From NCBI RefSeq assembly GCF_002506585.1, contig NZ_DAXW01000009.1, positions 136,346-200,345 on the forward strand: a DNA stretch of 64,000 bases, written 5' to 3'. The position numbers were made by a program, and so were the translations under genes. Positions 24,938 to 33,168 of the stretch are shown piece by piece. The first letter of the stretch is position 1; each line of letters starts with the position of its first letter. The stretch is from Methanoculleus sp. UBA430 (GTDB lineage: Archaea; Halobacteriota; Methanomicrobia; Methanomicrobiales; Methanoculleaceae). Under the pieces are notes generated by a model. That model was not told where the DNA came from and made no database searches. It saw only the letters and a list, made by a program, of their open reading frames with translations.

Positions 24938-25373
24938 CGACCATGACCGTCGACTCCGCGTGGTCGACGACGTAGGAACTGACGCTCCCGAGGAAGAAGC
25001 GGTCGAGGCGGCCTCTCCCGTGCGACCCGACCACGGTCAGATCGGCCTCGACCTCCCGGGCCTGCGCGATGATCTCGGCTCCCGGATGCCCGTGGCGCTT
25101 ATGGGTGGTCACCGGGACACCGGCGGCGGTTCCCTGCCGCCCTGCTTCGGCAAGGATCTCGTCCGCCTCACGCTCGAGCGACTCGAGGACCGCCTGCTGC
25201 GCGATATCCGGGGGCTCGAGCTGGTTGAGCATCAGTGCGGGATAGATCCCGGTCTGGACGACGTGCACGGCGTGCACGGCGGCATGCATGACGCGGGCGA
25301 CGTCAAGAGCCTCTGCGAGTGCACGGTTGCCGATCTCCGATCCGTCGACCGCCACGAGTACCAATCGGAACAT
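24927..25373 (-). CDS. Universal stress protein UspA family
   Basis: A 148-residue single Usp domain starting MFRLVLVAVDGSEIGNRA, with the ATP-binding motif GSHGRGRLDRFFLGSVSSYV (G-x2-G-x9-G-S). Such proteins bind ATP and form dimers; the role is a general stress or energy response. The open frame reaches 25433, but ATG 25373 matches the family start. Confidence 0.93.
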   Translation of the reverse strand: MFRLVLVAVDGSEIGNRALAEALDVARVMHAAVHAVHVVQTGIYPALMLNQLEPPDIAQQAVLESLEREADEILAEAGRQGTAAGVPVTTHKRHGHPGAEIIAQAREVEADLTVVGSHGRGRLDRFFLGSVSSYVVDHAESTVMVVRG

Positions 25374-25429
25374 ACCAGTCTTTAGAAACGTCCCGGTACA
25401 AATAGGTGTCTCCGGAGGGCCGTTCGACC

Positions 25430-26152
25430 TCAAGCCTCCACGGTGTGCTTCGATATCACTTTCCCGGTCCGTCTGTCCTCGATCTCCACGGTGACCATGA
25501 CGCCCGGAACGAACGTTTTGTCGGCAAGGTCGACCTCAATCTCCTCGCCGGGGTTCCAGTAGAGGGTGCGGCAGCCCGGACCCTTGAGGAGTCTCACCCC
25601 GTAGTGGTGCGTCGGTATGAAGAGGTAGCCGTTCAGGGTCGAGACGGTGCGAGTTCTCGTGCCATCCCGATAAAAGACCGCCCTGAGACGATCGTTCTCG
25701 TAGACCGTGCTGCCGTTGTTGACGAGGAATACCCTGCTGGCATACGTCATCTGCCCGGTCTCCCCGCTGGTGTGCAGAACCCCGGTGATGATGATCGGGG
25801 GCAGCTCCGGCTCCGCCCAGGACCAGGAGGGGATCATCGCGAGCACCATCAGCAGGACAAGAGCCGCGAGGATGATGGTGATGACAACCATCAGGAGTGT
25901 GGCGTGCGTGTGCGAGAGGGCGCAGTCGCTTCCGGCGGCGTGCCGGAGAGAGAGGCACGGCGGAACGCGGAAGCCGCCATGCGGCCGGTCCTTGATACGG
26001 CAACGGACCTCCTCCTCTCGAGCGTGGCGATTGCACGACCCGCTCTTGGGGAGGATCACCAGACCTTTAAGCCGTTCACGTGCTGTATCTCTGGCCCGTT
26101 CCGGGGGATAGCGAGTCTCTGCCTCTCCGGACCGGTTACGTTCGCCGGGCAT
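25430..26152 (-). CDS. Pilin-like membrane-anchored protein (archaeal class III signal type)
   Basis: A protein of up to 240 residues whose core is a hydrophobic helix (ALSHTHATLLMVVITIILAALVLLMV, partly shown) followed by an external beta-rich domain. This fits the archaeal type IV pilin-like N-terminal family; a Ser-His-Thr-His-Ala motif before the helix is common in Methanomicrobiales versions. The N terminus is a puzzle: about 80 Arg-rich residues precede the helix if ATG 26152 is used, and no nearer ATG or GTG exists except GTG 26059. A strong TATA box (ATTTATATC, 26179-26190) supports transcription from near 26152. The gene end and core are secure; the start is not. Confidence 0.65.
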   Translation of the reverse strand: MPGERNRSGEAETRYPPERARDTARERLKGLVILPKSGSCNRHAREEEVRCRIKDRPHGGFRVPPCLSLRHAAGSDCALSHTHATLLMVVITIILAALVLLMVLAMIPSWSWAEPELPPIIITGVLHTSGETGQMTYASRVFLVNNGSTVYENDRLRAVFYRDGTRTRTVSTLNGYLFIPTHHYGVRLLKGPGCRTLYWNPGEEIEVDLADKTFVPGVMVTVEIEDRRTGKVISKHTVEA

Positions 26153-26361
26153 ATGCTAATGAGAAATTTATTATTGGAGATATAAATATTGCCAAAAAAT
26201 ATCCGTTAACAGCGGGAGGGATCTGGAAATATTGTTCAGTGCACTCCGGGATACCGGGGCCAGAGCCGGCATACCAGGGACAGGGGGAACCCGGAACGAG
26301 AGAGCCCTGGATCGGTACGGGTGAGGGTTAACCTTCTTCATCCCCACGCCCATTGAGGGTC

Positions 26362-27300
26362 ATGGCTGAAGCGGAAGAAATTCAGCTGCCCGGATACCTG
26401 CGCCTCTCCGGGAGCGGCGAACTTAAGGAACGGGCACGCCAGGCGCACGAGGTACTCCGCGACTGCGTCGTCTGCCCCCAGGAGTGCCACGTGAACCGCA
26501 TCGAAGGCGAACTGGGATTCTGCCGGACCGGCCTCCTCCCGGAGGTCTCAAGTTATAGCCCCCACTTCGGCGAGGAGACTCCACTCGTGGGGAGATACGG
26601 GTCGGGGACGATATTCTTCTCCGGCTGCAACATGCGGTGCGAGTTCTGCCAGAACTTCGAGGTCAGCCAGTGCGGGGTCGGCACGGCTGTCTCGTACGAA
26701 GACCTCGCCGGAATCATGCTCCACCTGCAGGAGCGCCGGTGCCATAACATTAACTTCGTCTCCCCCTCGCACGTCGTCCCCCAGATCCTCTGCGCAACCG
26801 CCCTCGCCGCCCTCCAGGGCCTGAAGATCCCGCTGGTCTACAACAGCAGCGGTTACGACTCCGTAGAGATGCTCCGACTCCTCGACGGCGTCATCGACAT
26901 CTACATGCCAGACGCGAAGTACGGGCGGAACGACGTGGCATGGGAACTCTCTCATGCCAAAAATTACGTGGAGCGGATGCGGGCGGCGCTCCGCGAGATG
27001 CACCGGCAGGTCGGGGACCTCGTCGTCAGGGACGGGATTGCGGTGCGGGGCATGATCATCCGTCACCTGGTGCTCCCGGGAAACCTCGCGACCAGCGAGA
27101 TCGTGATGAAGTTCATCGCCGACGAGATTTCACGGGACTCTTACGTGAACATCATGGCCCAGTACCACCCGGCGTGGAGGGCGGTCGAAGGAGGGAGGAG
27201 CCCGGTGCTTGCAGCACTCCAGCGCCCGATCACCGCGCGGGAGTACGAGTATGCCATCCGGTGCGCAGAGGAGAACGGTCTCTCACGGGGGTTTCCGTGA
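26362..27300 (+). CDS. Radical SAM protein related to pyruvate-formate-lyase activase
   Basis: A 312-residue radical SAM enzyme of the PflA-like group. A leading cysteine cluster (DCVVCPQECHVNR, then GFCRTG) precedes the CxxxCxxC motif FSGCNMRCEFCQN. The SAM-binding and barrel regions follow (INFVSPSHVVPQIL, VYNSSGYDSVE, DIYMPDAKYG), matching the group often annotated as PflA-like with a DUF-type N-terminal motif. Its substrate is unknown. ATG 26362 is chosen over a TTG at 26353; a GAGGG lies very close upstream. Confidence 0.88.
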   Translation: MAEAEEIQLPGYLRLSGSGELKERARQAHEVLRDCVVCPQECHVNRIEGELGFCRTGLLPEVSSYSPHFGEETPLVGRYGSGTIFFSGCNMRCEFCQNFEVSQCGVGTAVSYEDLAGIMLHLQERRCHNINFVSPSHVVPQILCATALAALQGLKIPLVYNSSGYDSVEMLRLLDGVIDIYMPDAKYGRNDVAWELSHAKNYVERMRAALREMHRQVGDLVVRDGIAVRGMIIRHLVLPGNLATSEIVMKFIADEISRDSYVNIMAQYHPAWRAVEGGRSPVLAALQRPITAREYEYAIRCAEENGLSRGFP

Positions 27301-27366
27301 GGGACGCTCCCCGGGCAATGCACCACCAAAAGGGTATTCCCGCAAGGCCGCCCAGAGGATTGTGTA

Positions 27367-28095
27367 ATGCAGGGACAGTCAGGAATCCGGTATGCGGCGA
27401 TGAGCGACCTCGGGAGACGGGATCGCAATGAGGATGCGTTCGTTACCGACCGGGTGGCCGGGTATCACATATTTGCCGTCGCGGACGGGCTCGGGGGGCA
27501 CGCCTCCGGGGACGTGGCAAGCAGGATGGCGGTCGAGATCCTCGCGGAGGTTACAGGCGAGGGGTTCCTGGAGACCGAACCGGCCGCACTGCTTGAACGC
27601 GCATTCCAGCGTGCAAACACCGAGATCTGCACCTATAACCGGGAACACCGCCTGAACGCCGGGACAACGCTCTCGGCGGCGATCGTCGGTGAGTCGGGCC
27701 GGTGCTGGATCGGTACGGTGGGCGACAGCAGGACGCATATCATTACACCGTCGTCCATCTGGCATACGCGCGATCAGAGTTACGTCCAGGGCCTGGTGGA
27801 GTCGGGGATGCTCTCCCCTGCCGAGGCGATGCTCCACCCGAAGAAGAACATCCTCACCCAGGCGCTCGGCCTCGCGCCCCGGTTGCAGGTCGACCTCGAC
27901 CTCGTTGAACTCGCCGGGGCGGTCCTGGTGATCAGTTCGGACGGGCTCCACGACTCTGTCCCGGCGAGCACCATCCAGGAGATTGTCCTCGCGAACGAAC
28001 CCGATGCAGCGTGCCGGCAACTGATCGACGCTGCCAGGGCCGCGGCAAGCACCGACAACATCACCGTGATCGTAGTGAGAGACGACCGCCCGTAG
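27367..28095 (+). CDS. PP2C-type protein phosphatase
   Basis: A 242-residue Ser/Thr phosphatase of the PP2C/Stp1 family. Metal-ligand motifs are visible: MSDLGRRDRNEDAF, VADGLGGHASGDVAS, the VGDSRTHI segment, VISSDGLHDSV and the final STDNITVIVV. It is rare but known in archaea. It stands alone between the radical SAM gene and the small HEAT gene, with no kinase next to it, so its target is unknown. Confidence 0.93.
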   Translation: MQGQSGIRYAAMSDLGRRDRNEDAFVTDRVAGYHIFAVADGLGGHASGDVASRMAVEILAEVTGEGFLETEPAALLERAFQRANTEICTYNREHRLNAGTTLSAAIVGESGRCWIGTVGDSRTHIITPSSIWHTRDQSYVQGLVESGMLSPAEAMLHPKKNILTQALGLAPRLQVDLDLVELAGAVLVISSDGLHDSVPASTIQEIVLANEPDAACRQLIDAARAAASTDNITVIVVRDDRP

Positions 28096-28146
28096 TGCGA
28101 CGGACGGGCATGTCGTGAGGTTAGGAAACCCACGGGTTTCGAGGTA

Positions 28147-28641
28147 CTAATCCCCCTCGGCTCCCGCTTCCCGAAGAGCTGCAAGGATTGCCGCACGGAC
28201 ACCGTCGGCCGCCTCAACTTCCAGAGCCGCGCGAAGCAGGCCGATCGCCTCCTCACCGGCGATCCTCCCGAGGGAAGAGGCAGCACTCCGCCGCACGAAC
28301 TCATTCTCGTCGCGCTGCATCACCCCGAGGTGCGCAACCGCCCGGCGGTCGCCGAGCAGTCCGAGCCCCTTCGCCGCCATATAGCGGACATGATCCTTTC
28401 CGTCGACGAGGGCAGCATCGAGGGGCGCATACGCCTCGCCGTTGCCGATCAGCCCGAGGATCTCCGCCGCACGGTAGCGCACCTTCCAGTCGCGGTCCTG
28501 CAGTAAGGCAATACAGGCGGGGACGGCTGGTTCACCAAGGGCTGCGAGCATGGCTGTTGCCTCAGCCCGTACCGCCTTGGCCGGGTTGGAGAGCCGGGAG
28601 AGAAGGGTTGAGAGGTGCTGTTCGTCCGTAATCCCTGTCAT
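28147..28641 (-). CDS. Small HEAT-repeat protein
   Basis: A 164-residue protein of about four to five HEAT-like repeats (AVRAEATAMLAALGEPAVPA; VRYRAAEILGLIGNGEAYAPL; VRYMAAKGLGLLGDRRAVAHL; VRRSAASSLGRIAGEEAIGLL). It is probably a cytoplasmic binding scaffold like the giant HEAT protein at 3.8 kb but without the extra module. ATG 28641 is preferred to GTG 28656. It converges with the PP2C gene. Confidence 0.88.
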   Translation of the reverse strand: MTGITDEQHLSTLLSRLSNPAKAVRAEATAMLAALGEPAVPACIALLQDRDWKVRYRAAEILGLIGNGEAYAPLDAALVDGKDHVRYMAAKGLGLLGDRRAVAHLGVMQRDENEFVRRSAASSLGRIAGEEAIGLLRAALEVEAADGVRAAILAALREAGAEGD

Positions 28642-28814
28642 GGTCGCTCGTATCACACGTTGAGGTGGATCGGTAATAAGCGTTGATCATCCACCCCCGG
28701 ACGATCCTTCGTTCCCGCCGCAGGGCTGGCGGGCGGCAGAAGACGGGGCAAAGCCCGCCCTTGCGGATGCCGGGATCCGGTATGCCCCCGGATCCGGGTC
28801 TCCCTGATCTGCCG

Positions 28815-28940
28815 TCAGATCAAAAATCCACAGGTATATATTGCCAGGCTTGCGAGAGCAAAGATACCGGTCCCGATGATGAGAGCTCCCAGAATATTGA
28901 ATACGCGATCGCTCTCAACCCATTTTGCCAGAACGTGCAT
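28815..28940 (-). CDS. Putative 41-residue membrane protein
   Basis: Reverse-strand ATG 28940 to TGA 28815 encodes a short peptide starting MHVLAKWVESDRVF, followed by one long hydrophobic helix (NILGALIIGTGIFALASLA) and a short Cys-containing tail. A TATA-like TATATATACC (28961-28970) is centred 26 bases before the ATG, the distance expected for a leaderless archaeal transcript. The amphipathic start plus a single membrane helix looks like a real small protein. No family is recognised. Confidence 0.5.
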   Translation of the reverse strand: MHVLAKWVESDRVFNILGALIIGTGIFALASLAIYTCGFLI

Positions 28941-28960
28941 GACACCGGATACTGCATCCC

Positions 28961-28970
28961 GGTATATATA
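28961..28970 (-). promoter_or_regulatory. TATA box for the 41-residue membrane protein
   Basis: Reverse-strand TATATATACC inside a longer AT run (28961-28990), centred 26 bases before ATG 28940. Confidence 0.5.
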
Positions 28971-29163
28971 TTTTACTTATAAAATAAAATTAAGTCCCTC
29001 TATATAACAGTTATTAATCCTATCGGCCGGCGTATTACAGTGATTGGGGATTCCCGGAAGACCTCGGGTCGTTCGCGCAGCCCGCCCCGGTATGGAGAAC
29101 ACCTTGCGGAAAGAGGAGAATGGTGCACGCTCCGCTCCTTGCTAGAGAAGTAAAAGGAATGGA

Positions 29164-29236
29164 CGCCCAGGACGGAATTCGAATCCGTGTCGACGGCGTG
29201 ACAGGCCGTCATGATAGGCCACTACACTACCTGGGC
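29164..29236 (-). tRNA. tRNA-Asp (GTC)
   Basis: Reverse-strand cloverleaf with acceptor GCCCAGG/CCTGGGC, discriminator G, anticodon stem ACGGC/GCCGT around CTGTCAC (anticodon GTC) and a T-loop ATTCGAAT. No intron. It lies 16 bases from the tRNA-Tyr gene on the same strand. Confidence 0.96.
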
Positions 29237-29252
29237 ACTCTTGGTTGCTGGA

Positions 29253-29359
29253 TCCCGCCTCCCGGATTCGAACCGGGGACATCGCGGTAGCCGCGCAGTT
29301 CGCCCGAGAGCGATGACTATACTACAGCCGCGCACTCTACCAGTCTGAGTTAAGGCGGG
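29253..29359 (-). tRNA. tRNA-Tyr (GTA) with a 33-base intron
   Basis: Reverse-strand cloverleaf with acceptor CCCGCCT/AGGCGGG, discriminator A at 29253, D stem ACTC/GAGT, and anticodon stem CGCGG/CCGCG. The anticodon loop CTGTAG breaks after position 37 and resumes with A38 after 33 bases, giving anticodon GTA. Total length 107, mature 74. Splicing would need the endonuclease and RtcB. Confidence 0.95.
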
Positions 29360-29441
29360 TCTCTGCTCTAACAATGTTAGAGAGCGTAGTAATTAAACAT
29401 TTCGCTGAAATCTCCGGCCATGCAGCGCCCGGAACATTATC

Positions 29442-29450
29442 CTATTTATA
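29442..29450 (+). promoter_or_regulatory. TATA box upstream of the LeuA/CimA-family gene
   Basis: ctatttata centred 27 bases before ATG 29473. That distance predicts a leaderless transcript beginning at this ATG, which is out of frame with the synthase domain. Confidence 0.5.
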
Positions 29451-29506
29451 CAACCTCCGATAATGACTATGTATGAACCCTACAAACGCTGAAGCACCCA
29501 GGAACG

Positions 29507-31051
29507 CTGAAGCGTACTGTCTTCTTCACCGATAGCCGTGCGAAAAAGAACATCACTGTTTTCGACACCACACTGCGCGACGGTGAACAAACGCCGGGCA
29601 TCTCATTCACGCTTGAAGAGAAGCTCGGTATTGCAGAGCAGCTCTCCGATATCGGGGTACACGCCATCGAAGCGGGCTTTCCCGCATCCTCCGACGCCGA
29701 GCGCGAGATCGTCAAAGCTATCAGAGGCCTCGATCTCTCGACGCAGGTCTGCGGTCTTGCGCGGTCGCTCCGGGCCGATGTGGACGCGTGCATCGACTGC
29801 GACGTCGATATGATCCATGTCTTCATCCCGACGTCCGACGTCCAGCGCGAGTACACCATCAGGAAGACCCGCGAGCAGGTCCTCGAGGCCACCGGCGATA
29901 TCATCGCGTATGCCCGCGACCACGTCGGCCAGTGCATGTTCTCCGCGATGGACGCGACAAGGACCGACTGGGATTACCTGATCGAGGTATACCGCGTTGC
30001 GGTGGACGCCGGGGCCACGGTCATCAACGTGCCCGACACCGTCGGCGTGATCACCCCGACGACCATGAAGCGCCTTATTTCCCGGATCGATCAGGAGGTG
30101 AGGTGTCCGATCGACGTCCACTGCCACAACGACTTCGGGCTTGCGGTGGCAAACACCATCGCAGCGGTCGAGGCCGGCGCCTCCCAGGTGCAGGTGACGG
30201 TGAACGGCATCGGCGAGCGGGCAGGCAACGCCGACCTCGCGCAGACGGTGATGATCCTCTCGTCCATCTACGGGATCGATACCGGCATCCGGACGACGAG
30301 CCTCGTCGAGACCTCAAGGCTTGTCTCGCGCTACTCCGGGATGGGCATTCCCGCCACACAGCCGATCGTCGGCGAGAACGCCTTTGCTCACGAGAGCGGG
30401 ATTCACTCCCACGGCGTCATCACCCGGTCGGATACGTTCGAGCCCGGGATCATGACGCCGGAGATGGTCGGTCACCGGCGCAGGCTGAAACTCGGCAAAC
30501 ACGCCGGGAGGCATGCAGTCAGGCAGATGCTCGCCGAGGTGCATATGGAGCCCGTCGATGCCCAGCTCGACGAGATCGTCCTGCGGGTGAAGGCGATTGC
30601 CGGCAAGGGCAAGCGGGTGACGGACGCTGACCTCTACGAGATCGCCGGAAGCGTCATGCAACTTGCACCCGACGAGAAGACCCTGGAACTCCAGGATGTC
30701 GCCATTATGACAGGCAATCACGTGATCCCGACAGCCAGCGTCATGGCAACCGTCGATGGGGTTGAGCATATCTTCTCAAGCGTCGGGAACGGACCGGTGG
30801 ATGCGGCCGTGCGAGCGATCCTCGGCATCATCCCGGCCCCGGTCCAGCTCAAGGAATTCAACATAGAGGCAATCTCGGGAGGGACCGATGCGATCGGGCA
30901 CGTCACCATCGCCGTCGAGGACGAGCAGGGCCGGGTCTTCGATGCCAGCGCCTCAAGCGACGACATCATCCTCGCATCCGTCGAGGCGGTGATCAACGCG
31001 ATCAACCTCGTCTGCCGGACGCGAAAGCTCGACCGCGAGCAGGAGAAGTGA
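29507..31051 (+). CDS. 2-isopropylmalate/citramalate synthase family protein, start abnormal
   Basis: The synthase frame encodes about 514 residues: a DRE-TIM barrel opening [16 protein letters not shown], the [10 protein letters not shown] and [11 protein letters not shown] metal motif, [20 protein letters not shown], and a C-terminal LeuA-type regulatory domain (from about 30720). It condenses acetyl-CoA with a 2-oxoacid; LeuA and CimA cannot be separated here, and the C-terminal domain argues against AksA. No ATG, GTG or TTG occurs in frame between the stop at 29474 and a GTG at 29780, which lies inside the barrel. The coordinate given uses CTG 29507. The well-placed ATG 29473 is in another frame and stops after 20 codons, so a one-base frameshift near 29510-29535 is equally likely. 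Confidence 0.8.
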   Translation: MKRTVFFTDSRAKKNITVFDTTLRDGEQTPGISFTLEEKLGIAEQLSDIGVHAIEAGFPASSDAEREIVKAIRGLDLSTQVCGLARSLRADVDACIDCDVDMIHVFIPTSDVQREYTIRKTREQVLEATGDIIAYARDHVGQCMFSAMDATRTDWDYLIEVYRVAVDAGATVINVPDTVGVITPTTMKRLISRIDQEVRCPIDVHCHNDFGLAVANTIAAVEAGASQVQVTVNGIGERAGNADLAQTVMILSSIYGIDTGIRTTSLVETSRLVSRYSGMGIPATQPIVGENAFAHESGIHSHGVITRSDTFEPGIMTPEMVGHRRRLKLGKHAGRHAVRQMLAEVHMEPVDAQLDEIVLRVKAIAGKGKRVTDADLYEIAGSVMQLAPDEKTLELQDVAIMTGNHVIPTASVMATVDGVEHIFSSVGNGPVDAAVRAILGIIPAPVQLKEFNIEAISGGTDAIGHVTIAVEDEQGRVFDASASSDDIILASVEAVINAINLVCRTRKLDREQEK

Positions 31052-31063
31052 AGATCTCACTTC

Positions 31064-31084
31064 AACATTTTTAAAAAAAATTTA
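31064..31084 (+). terminator. T-rich probable transcription end
   Basis: Just after the synthase stop: catttttaaaaaaaattta. Archaeal RNA polymerase stops at short T runs; no hairpin is needed. Confidence 0.35.
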
Positions 31085-31116
31085 ACTCGTGGGGGTAAAG
31101 GGGGTGGAGCGGGAAG

Positions 31117-31138
31117 TCCCCACCGTTCAGGGTGGGGA
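31117..31138 (+). repeat. Left-end hairpin of the TnpB element
   Basis: TCCCCACC, loop GTTCAG, GGTGGGGA: an 8-base stem about 80 bases before the tnpB start. Subterminal hairpins like this are the TnpA recognition sites in the IS200/IS605 family. Confidence 0.65.
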
Positions 31139-31219
31139 TGAAAGCGGAGCCGCCCTTCGTCACTTTCACCCTGCACGGATCAAGTATATTTTATTTCAGA
31201 TGAACTCTCTTGTTTGTCT

Positions 31220-32407
31220 ATGCTCATTTCCTACAAGTATCGAGCGTATCCAGACGCAACCACTGAGGCACGGCTGAATGCCGCACTCGATACCTGTCGG
31301 TGGCTCTACAACAAACTCCTCGAAGAGTGCAATACCGCACGAGAGGCCGGGATCGCTCCGACAATGCGAGGAACGCAGGCGCGGATTGTCACCCTGAAGG
31401 ATGAGAGTCCGTCTCTGAAGAACGTGTACTCCAAAGTACTTCAGATGGTGAACGCCACCCTCTGGAGCAACATCGCCGCACTCTCGCAGACAAAGAAACG
31501 AGGACGGAAGATCGGCAAACTCCGGTTCAAGAGTGCAGTCCGGTACCGGACGCTCAACTATAACCAGTCCGGGTTCAAGATCGACCGTGAGCATAGTTCG
31601 ATTACGTTCTCGAAGATTGGAACAATTCCCTTCACCATGCACCGACCCTACACCGGAAAGGTGAAGGGTATTCTGATCACCCGTTCTGGGGATCGATGGT
31701 ATGTGATCGTTCAGGCGGAACAGAAGGTCTCTGAATCGAAACGAGAAGGGAGATCTGTCGGGATCGATGTCGGTCTGAACTCGTTTGCAGTCGATAGTGA
31801 CGGTGCGGCGATCGAGAACCCCCGGTTCTATGAGCACTCACTTGACCGGATCAAGAAGTTACACCAGAGTATTGCCCGGAAACAACGGTTCTCGATAAAC
31901 TGGAAGAAGGCAAAAGGGAAACTGGAGAAGGCGTATGAACATATCACGAACCAGAAGAACGATTTCCTGCACAAACTTTCTCGTCAGTATGTTGACACCT
32001 ATGCAACGATCTGTGTTGAAGACCTGAATATCAAGTATCTGAAAGAGCACGGCACATCTCGCGGGCTCCGGAGAAGTATCCACAGTGCGTCGTGGGGACG
32101 ATTCTATTCTCACCTCTCGTACAAGGCTGAAAGTGCTGGTACGAACTTCATTCAAATCGATCCCCGAGATACGACGCAACTGTGTGCAAACTGCGGAAGT
32201 ATCGTGACGAAGGATCTCTCGGTGAGAGTTCACGATTGCCCATACTGCGGGTTTGTTGCCGATCGAGATTACAATGCTGCGGTGAATATTCACCGCGTGG
32301 GGATGGAACAGCCCTTCGAGCCGGTGGAGCCGAGACCTCTCCATCACATCTCTGTGGTGCAAGTGTTGGCCATGAAGCAGGAAGCCCCGCCCTTCAGGGC
32401 GGGGTAG
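31220..32407 (+). CDS. tnpB: TnpB RNA-guided endonuclease
   Basis: A 395-residue TnpB (OrfB). The N-terminal HTH region MLISYKYRAYPDATTEARL leads to the RuvC-like core: catalytic Asp in GIDVGLNSFAV (about 181), Glu in CVEDLNIKYL (about 264), the zinc ribbon CANCGS...CPYCG and the last Asp in DRDYNAAVNI (about 349). All catalytic residues are present, so it may be active. TnpB cuts DNA next to a short TAM using a guide (omega/re-RNA) transcribed from the right end, with the spacer taken from the 3' flank. The 3' end of the gene runs through the right-end hairpin, as expected. Confidence 0.95.
   Translation: MLISYKYRAYPDATTEARLNAALDTCRWLYNKLLEECNTAREAGIAPTMRGTQARIVTLKDESPSLKNVYSKVLQMVNATLWSNIAALSQTKKRGRKIGKLRFKSAVRYRTLNYNQSGFKIDREHSSITFSKIGTIPFTMHRPYTGKVKGILITRSGDRWYVIVQAEQKVSESKREGRSVGIDVGLNSFAVDSDGAAIENPRFYEHSLDRIKKLHQSIARKQRFSINWKKAKGKLEKAYEHITNQKNDFLHKLSRQYVDTYATICVEDLNIKYLKEHGTSRGLRRSIHSASWGRFYSHLSYKAESAGTNFIQIDPRDTTQLCANCGSIVTKDLSVRVHDCPYCGFVADRDYNAAVNIHRVGMEQPFEPVEPRPLHHISVVQVLAMKQEAPPFRAG
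32385..32404 (+). ncRNA. Right-end hairpin and probable guide (omega) RNA 3' region
   Basis: CCCCGCCC, loop TTCA, GGGCGGGG: a perfect 8-base stem overlapping the last tnpB codons and followed by TAGTTCAC. In IS200/IS605 elements this right end is transcribed as the TnpB guide scaffold, with guide sequence starting just after TTCAC (here TGTTCAGGTAGCGCC). The boundaries of the RNA are inferred. Confidence 0.6.
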
Positions 32408-32415
32408 TTCACTGT

Positions 32416-32787
32416 TCAGGTAGCGCCGGGAGGCTGCTGTTTTCCTTCGAGCGCGCCCCGGATCTGTGAAGAGAGCTGCTCGAACCTGCCCTGCAGGGCC
32501 TTCTCCTGCTTCTCGAGCGACTTGACCCGGAGTTCGAGCGTCTCGACGCGCTCGTTTAAGGAAGCGAGTACCTGCTCTCTGCTCTTCTGCATCATGACGC
32601 TGCCGACGTTCATGAAGACCGCCGCGTTCTCGGGGACGTCGGCCAGATCCTCGACCGCCCGCCGGGCTTCGCGGATCGTCAGTTCGTACTGTGCTTTCTG
32701 CGAGACTACAGTCTGCAGTTGCTGCTGCATCTGCTGGAGCATCGCCAGCTGGTTCTGGACCTTTGGTGGGATATTTTCCATATGCAT
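32416..32787 (-). CDS. pfdB: Prefoldin subunit beta
   Basis: A 123-residue prefoldin beta: two long coiled-coil helices (QNQLAMLQQMQQQLQTVV and ASLNERVETLELRVKSLE) around a central beta hairpin (AAVFMNVGSVMM). It forms the archaeal chaperone jellyfish complex that hands proteins to the thermosome. ATG 32787 has AGGAGG about 5 bases upstream. It is the last gene of the superoperon; the TnpB element begins its right end four bases beyond the stop. Confidence 0.95.
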   Translation of the reverse strand: MHMENIPPKVQNQLAMLQQMQQQLQTVVSQKAQYELTIREARRAVEDLADVPENAAVFMNVGSVMMQKSREQVLASLNERVETLELRVKSLEKQEKALQGRFEQLSSQIRGALEGKQQPPGAT

Positions 32788-32925
32788 CAACCCTCCTGAA
32801 ACGGGACAAAGTTGGTAACAATATTTCAGGTAACCGACAGAGAACGCTCCGTCCTCTGCCATCTCTTTACATGATAGGGACGTGGAACTCATTAAATGTG
32901 AGGGTTCGGAGAAGGGGGATCTCAT

Positions 32926-33168
32926 TCATCCGGACGGGGCAGCGATCTCCCGCATCTCGATCGCTATGGTGATCAGCCGCAGCCAGGTGTTGAGGGCCGC
33001 CCGAAGCGCCGGGATATCGGTGGCTATCACCTCGAGGACGAGCGTATCGTCGCCCACGAGCCGTACGCGGGCCGACGACCGATCTCCCACGTCGTCCATC
33101 TCCCGCGAGACCGAGAGGTAGAGGGCGCGGGCGTCGTCGGCGGTGAACCGGAAGACTGCCGTATGCAT
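32926..33168 (-). CDS. KEOPS complex subunit Pcc1
   Basis: An 80-residue Pcc1-like protein ([20 protein letters not shown] ... DIPALRAALNTWLRLITIA). Pcc1 is the dimerisation subunit of KEOPS, which makes t6A37 on ANN-decoding tRNAs. Its ATG overlaps the preceding stop as TGATG, and the position before prefoldin is the conserved archaeal order. Confidence 0.9.
   Translation of the reverse strand: MHTAVFRFTADDARALYLSVSREMDDVGDRSSARVRLVGDDTLVLEVIATDIPALRAALNTWLRLITIAIEMREIAAPSG

Larger units (their letters stand above)
31117..32412 (+). mobile_element. IS1341-type (IS200/IS605 family) TnpB element, intact
   Basis: The element consists of a left hairpin (31117-31138), a complete tnpB gene and a right end with hairpin CCCCGCCC-TTCA-GGGCGGGG followed by TAGTTCAC. 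No TnpA transposase is present, so it could move only with a TnpA supplied elsewhere. The same right end closes the element at 63.3 kb and the relic at 55.9 kb, which defines the 3' boundary as TTCAC or TTGAC. The left boundary is less certain. It inserted between the synthase and prefoldin genes, four bases from the prefoldin stop codon. Confidence 0.85.

Noticed and set aside
28683..28982. A 99-codon plus-strand frame
   Set aside because: It lies opposite the better-supported 41-residue membrane protein, has no domain and contains low-complexity Arg/Pro content.
29473..29535. A leucine leader peptide controlling the synthase by attenuation
   Set aside because: The 20-codon frame has only two Leu codons in a row, and no alternative hairpins are evident; a frameshift explains it more simply.
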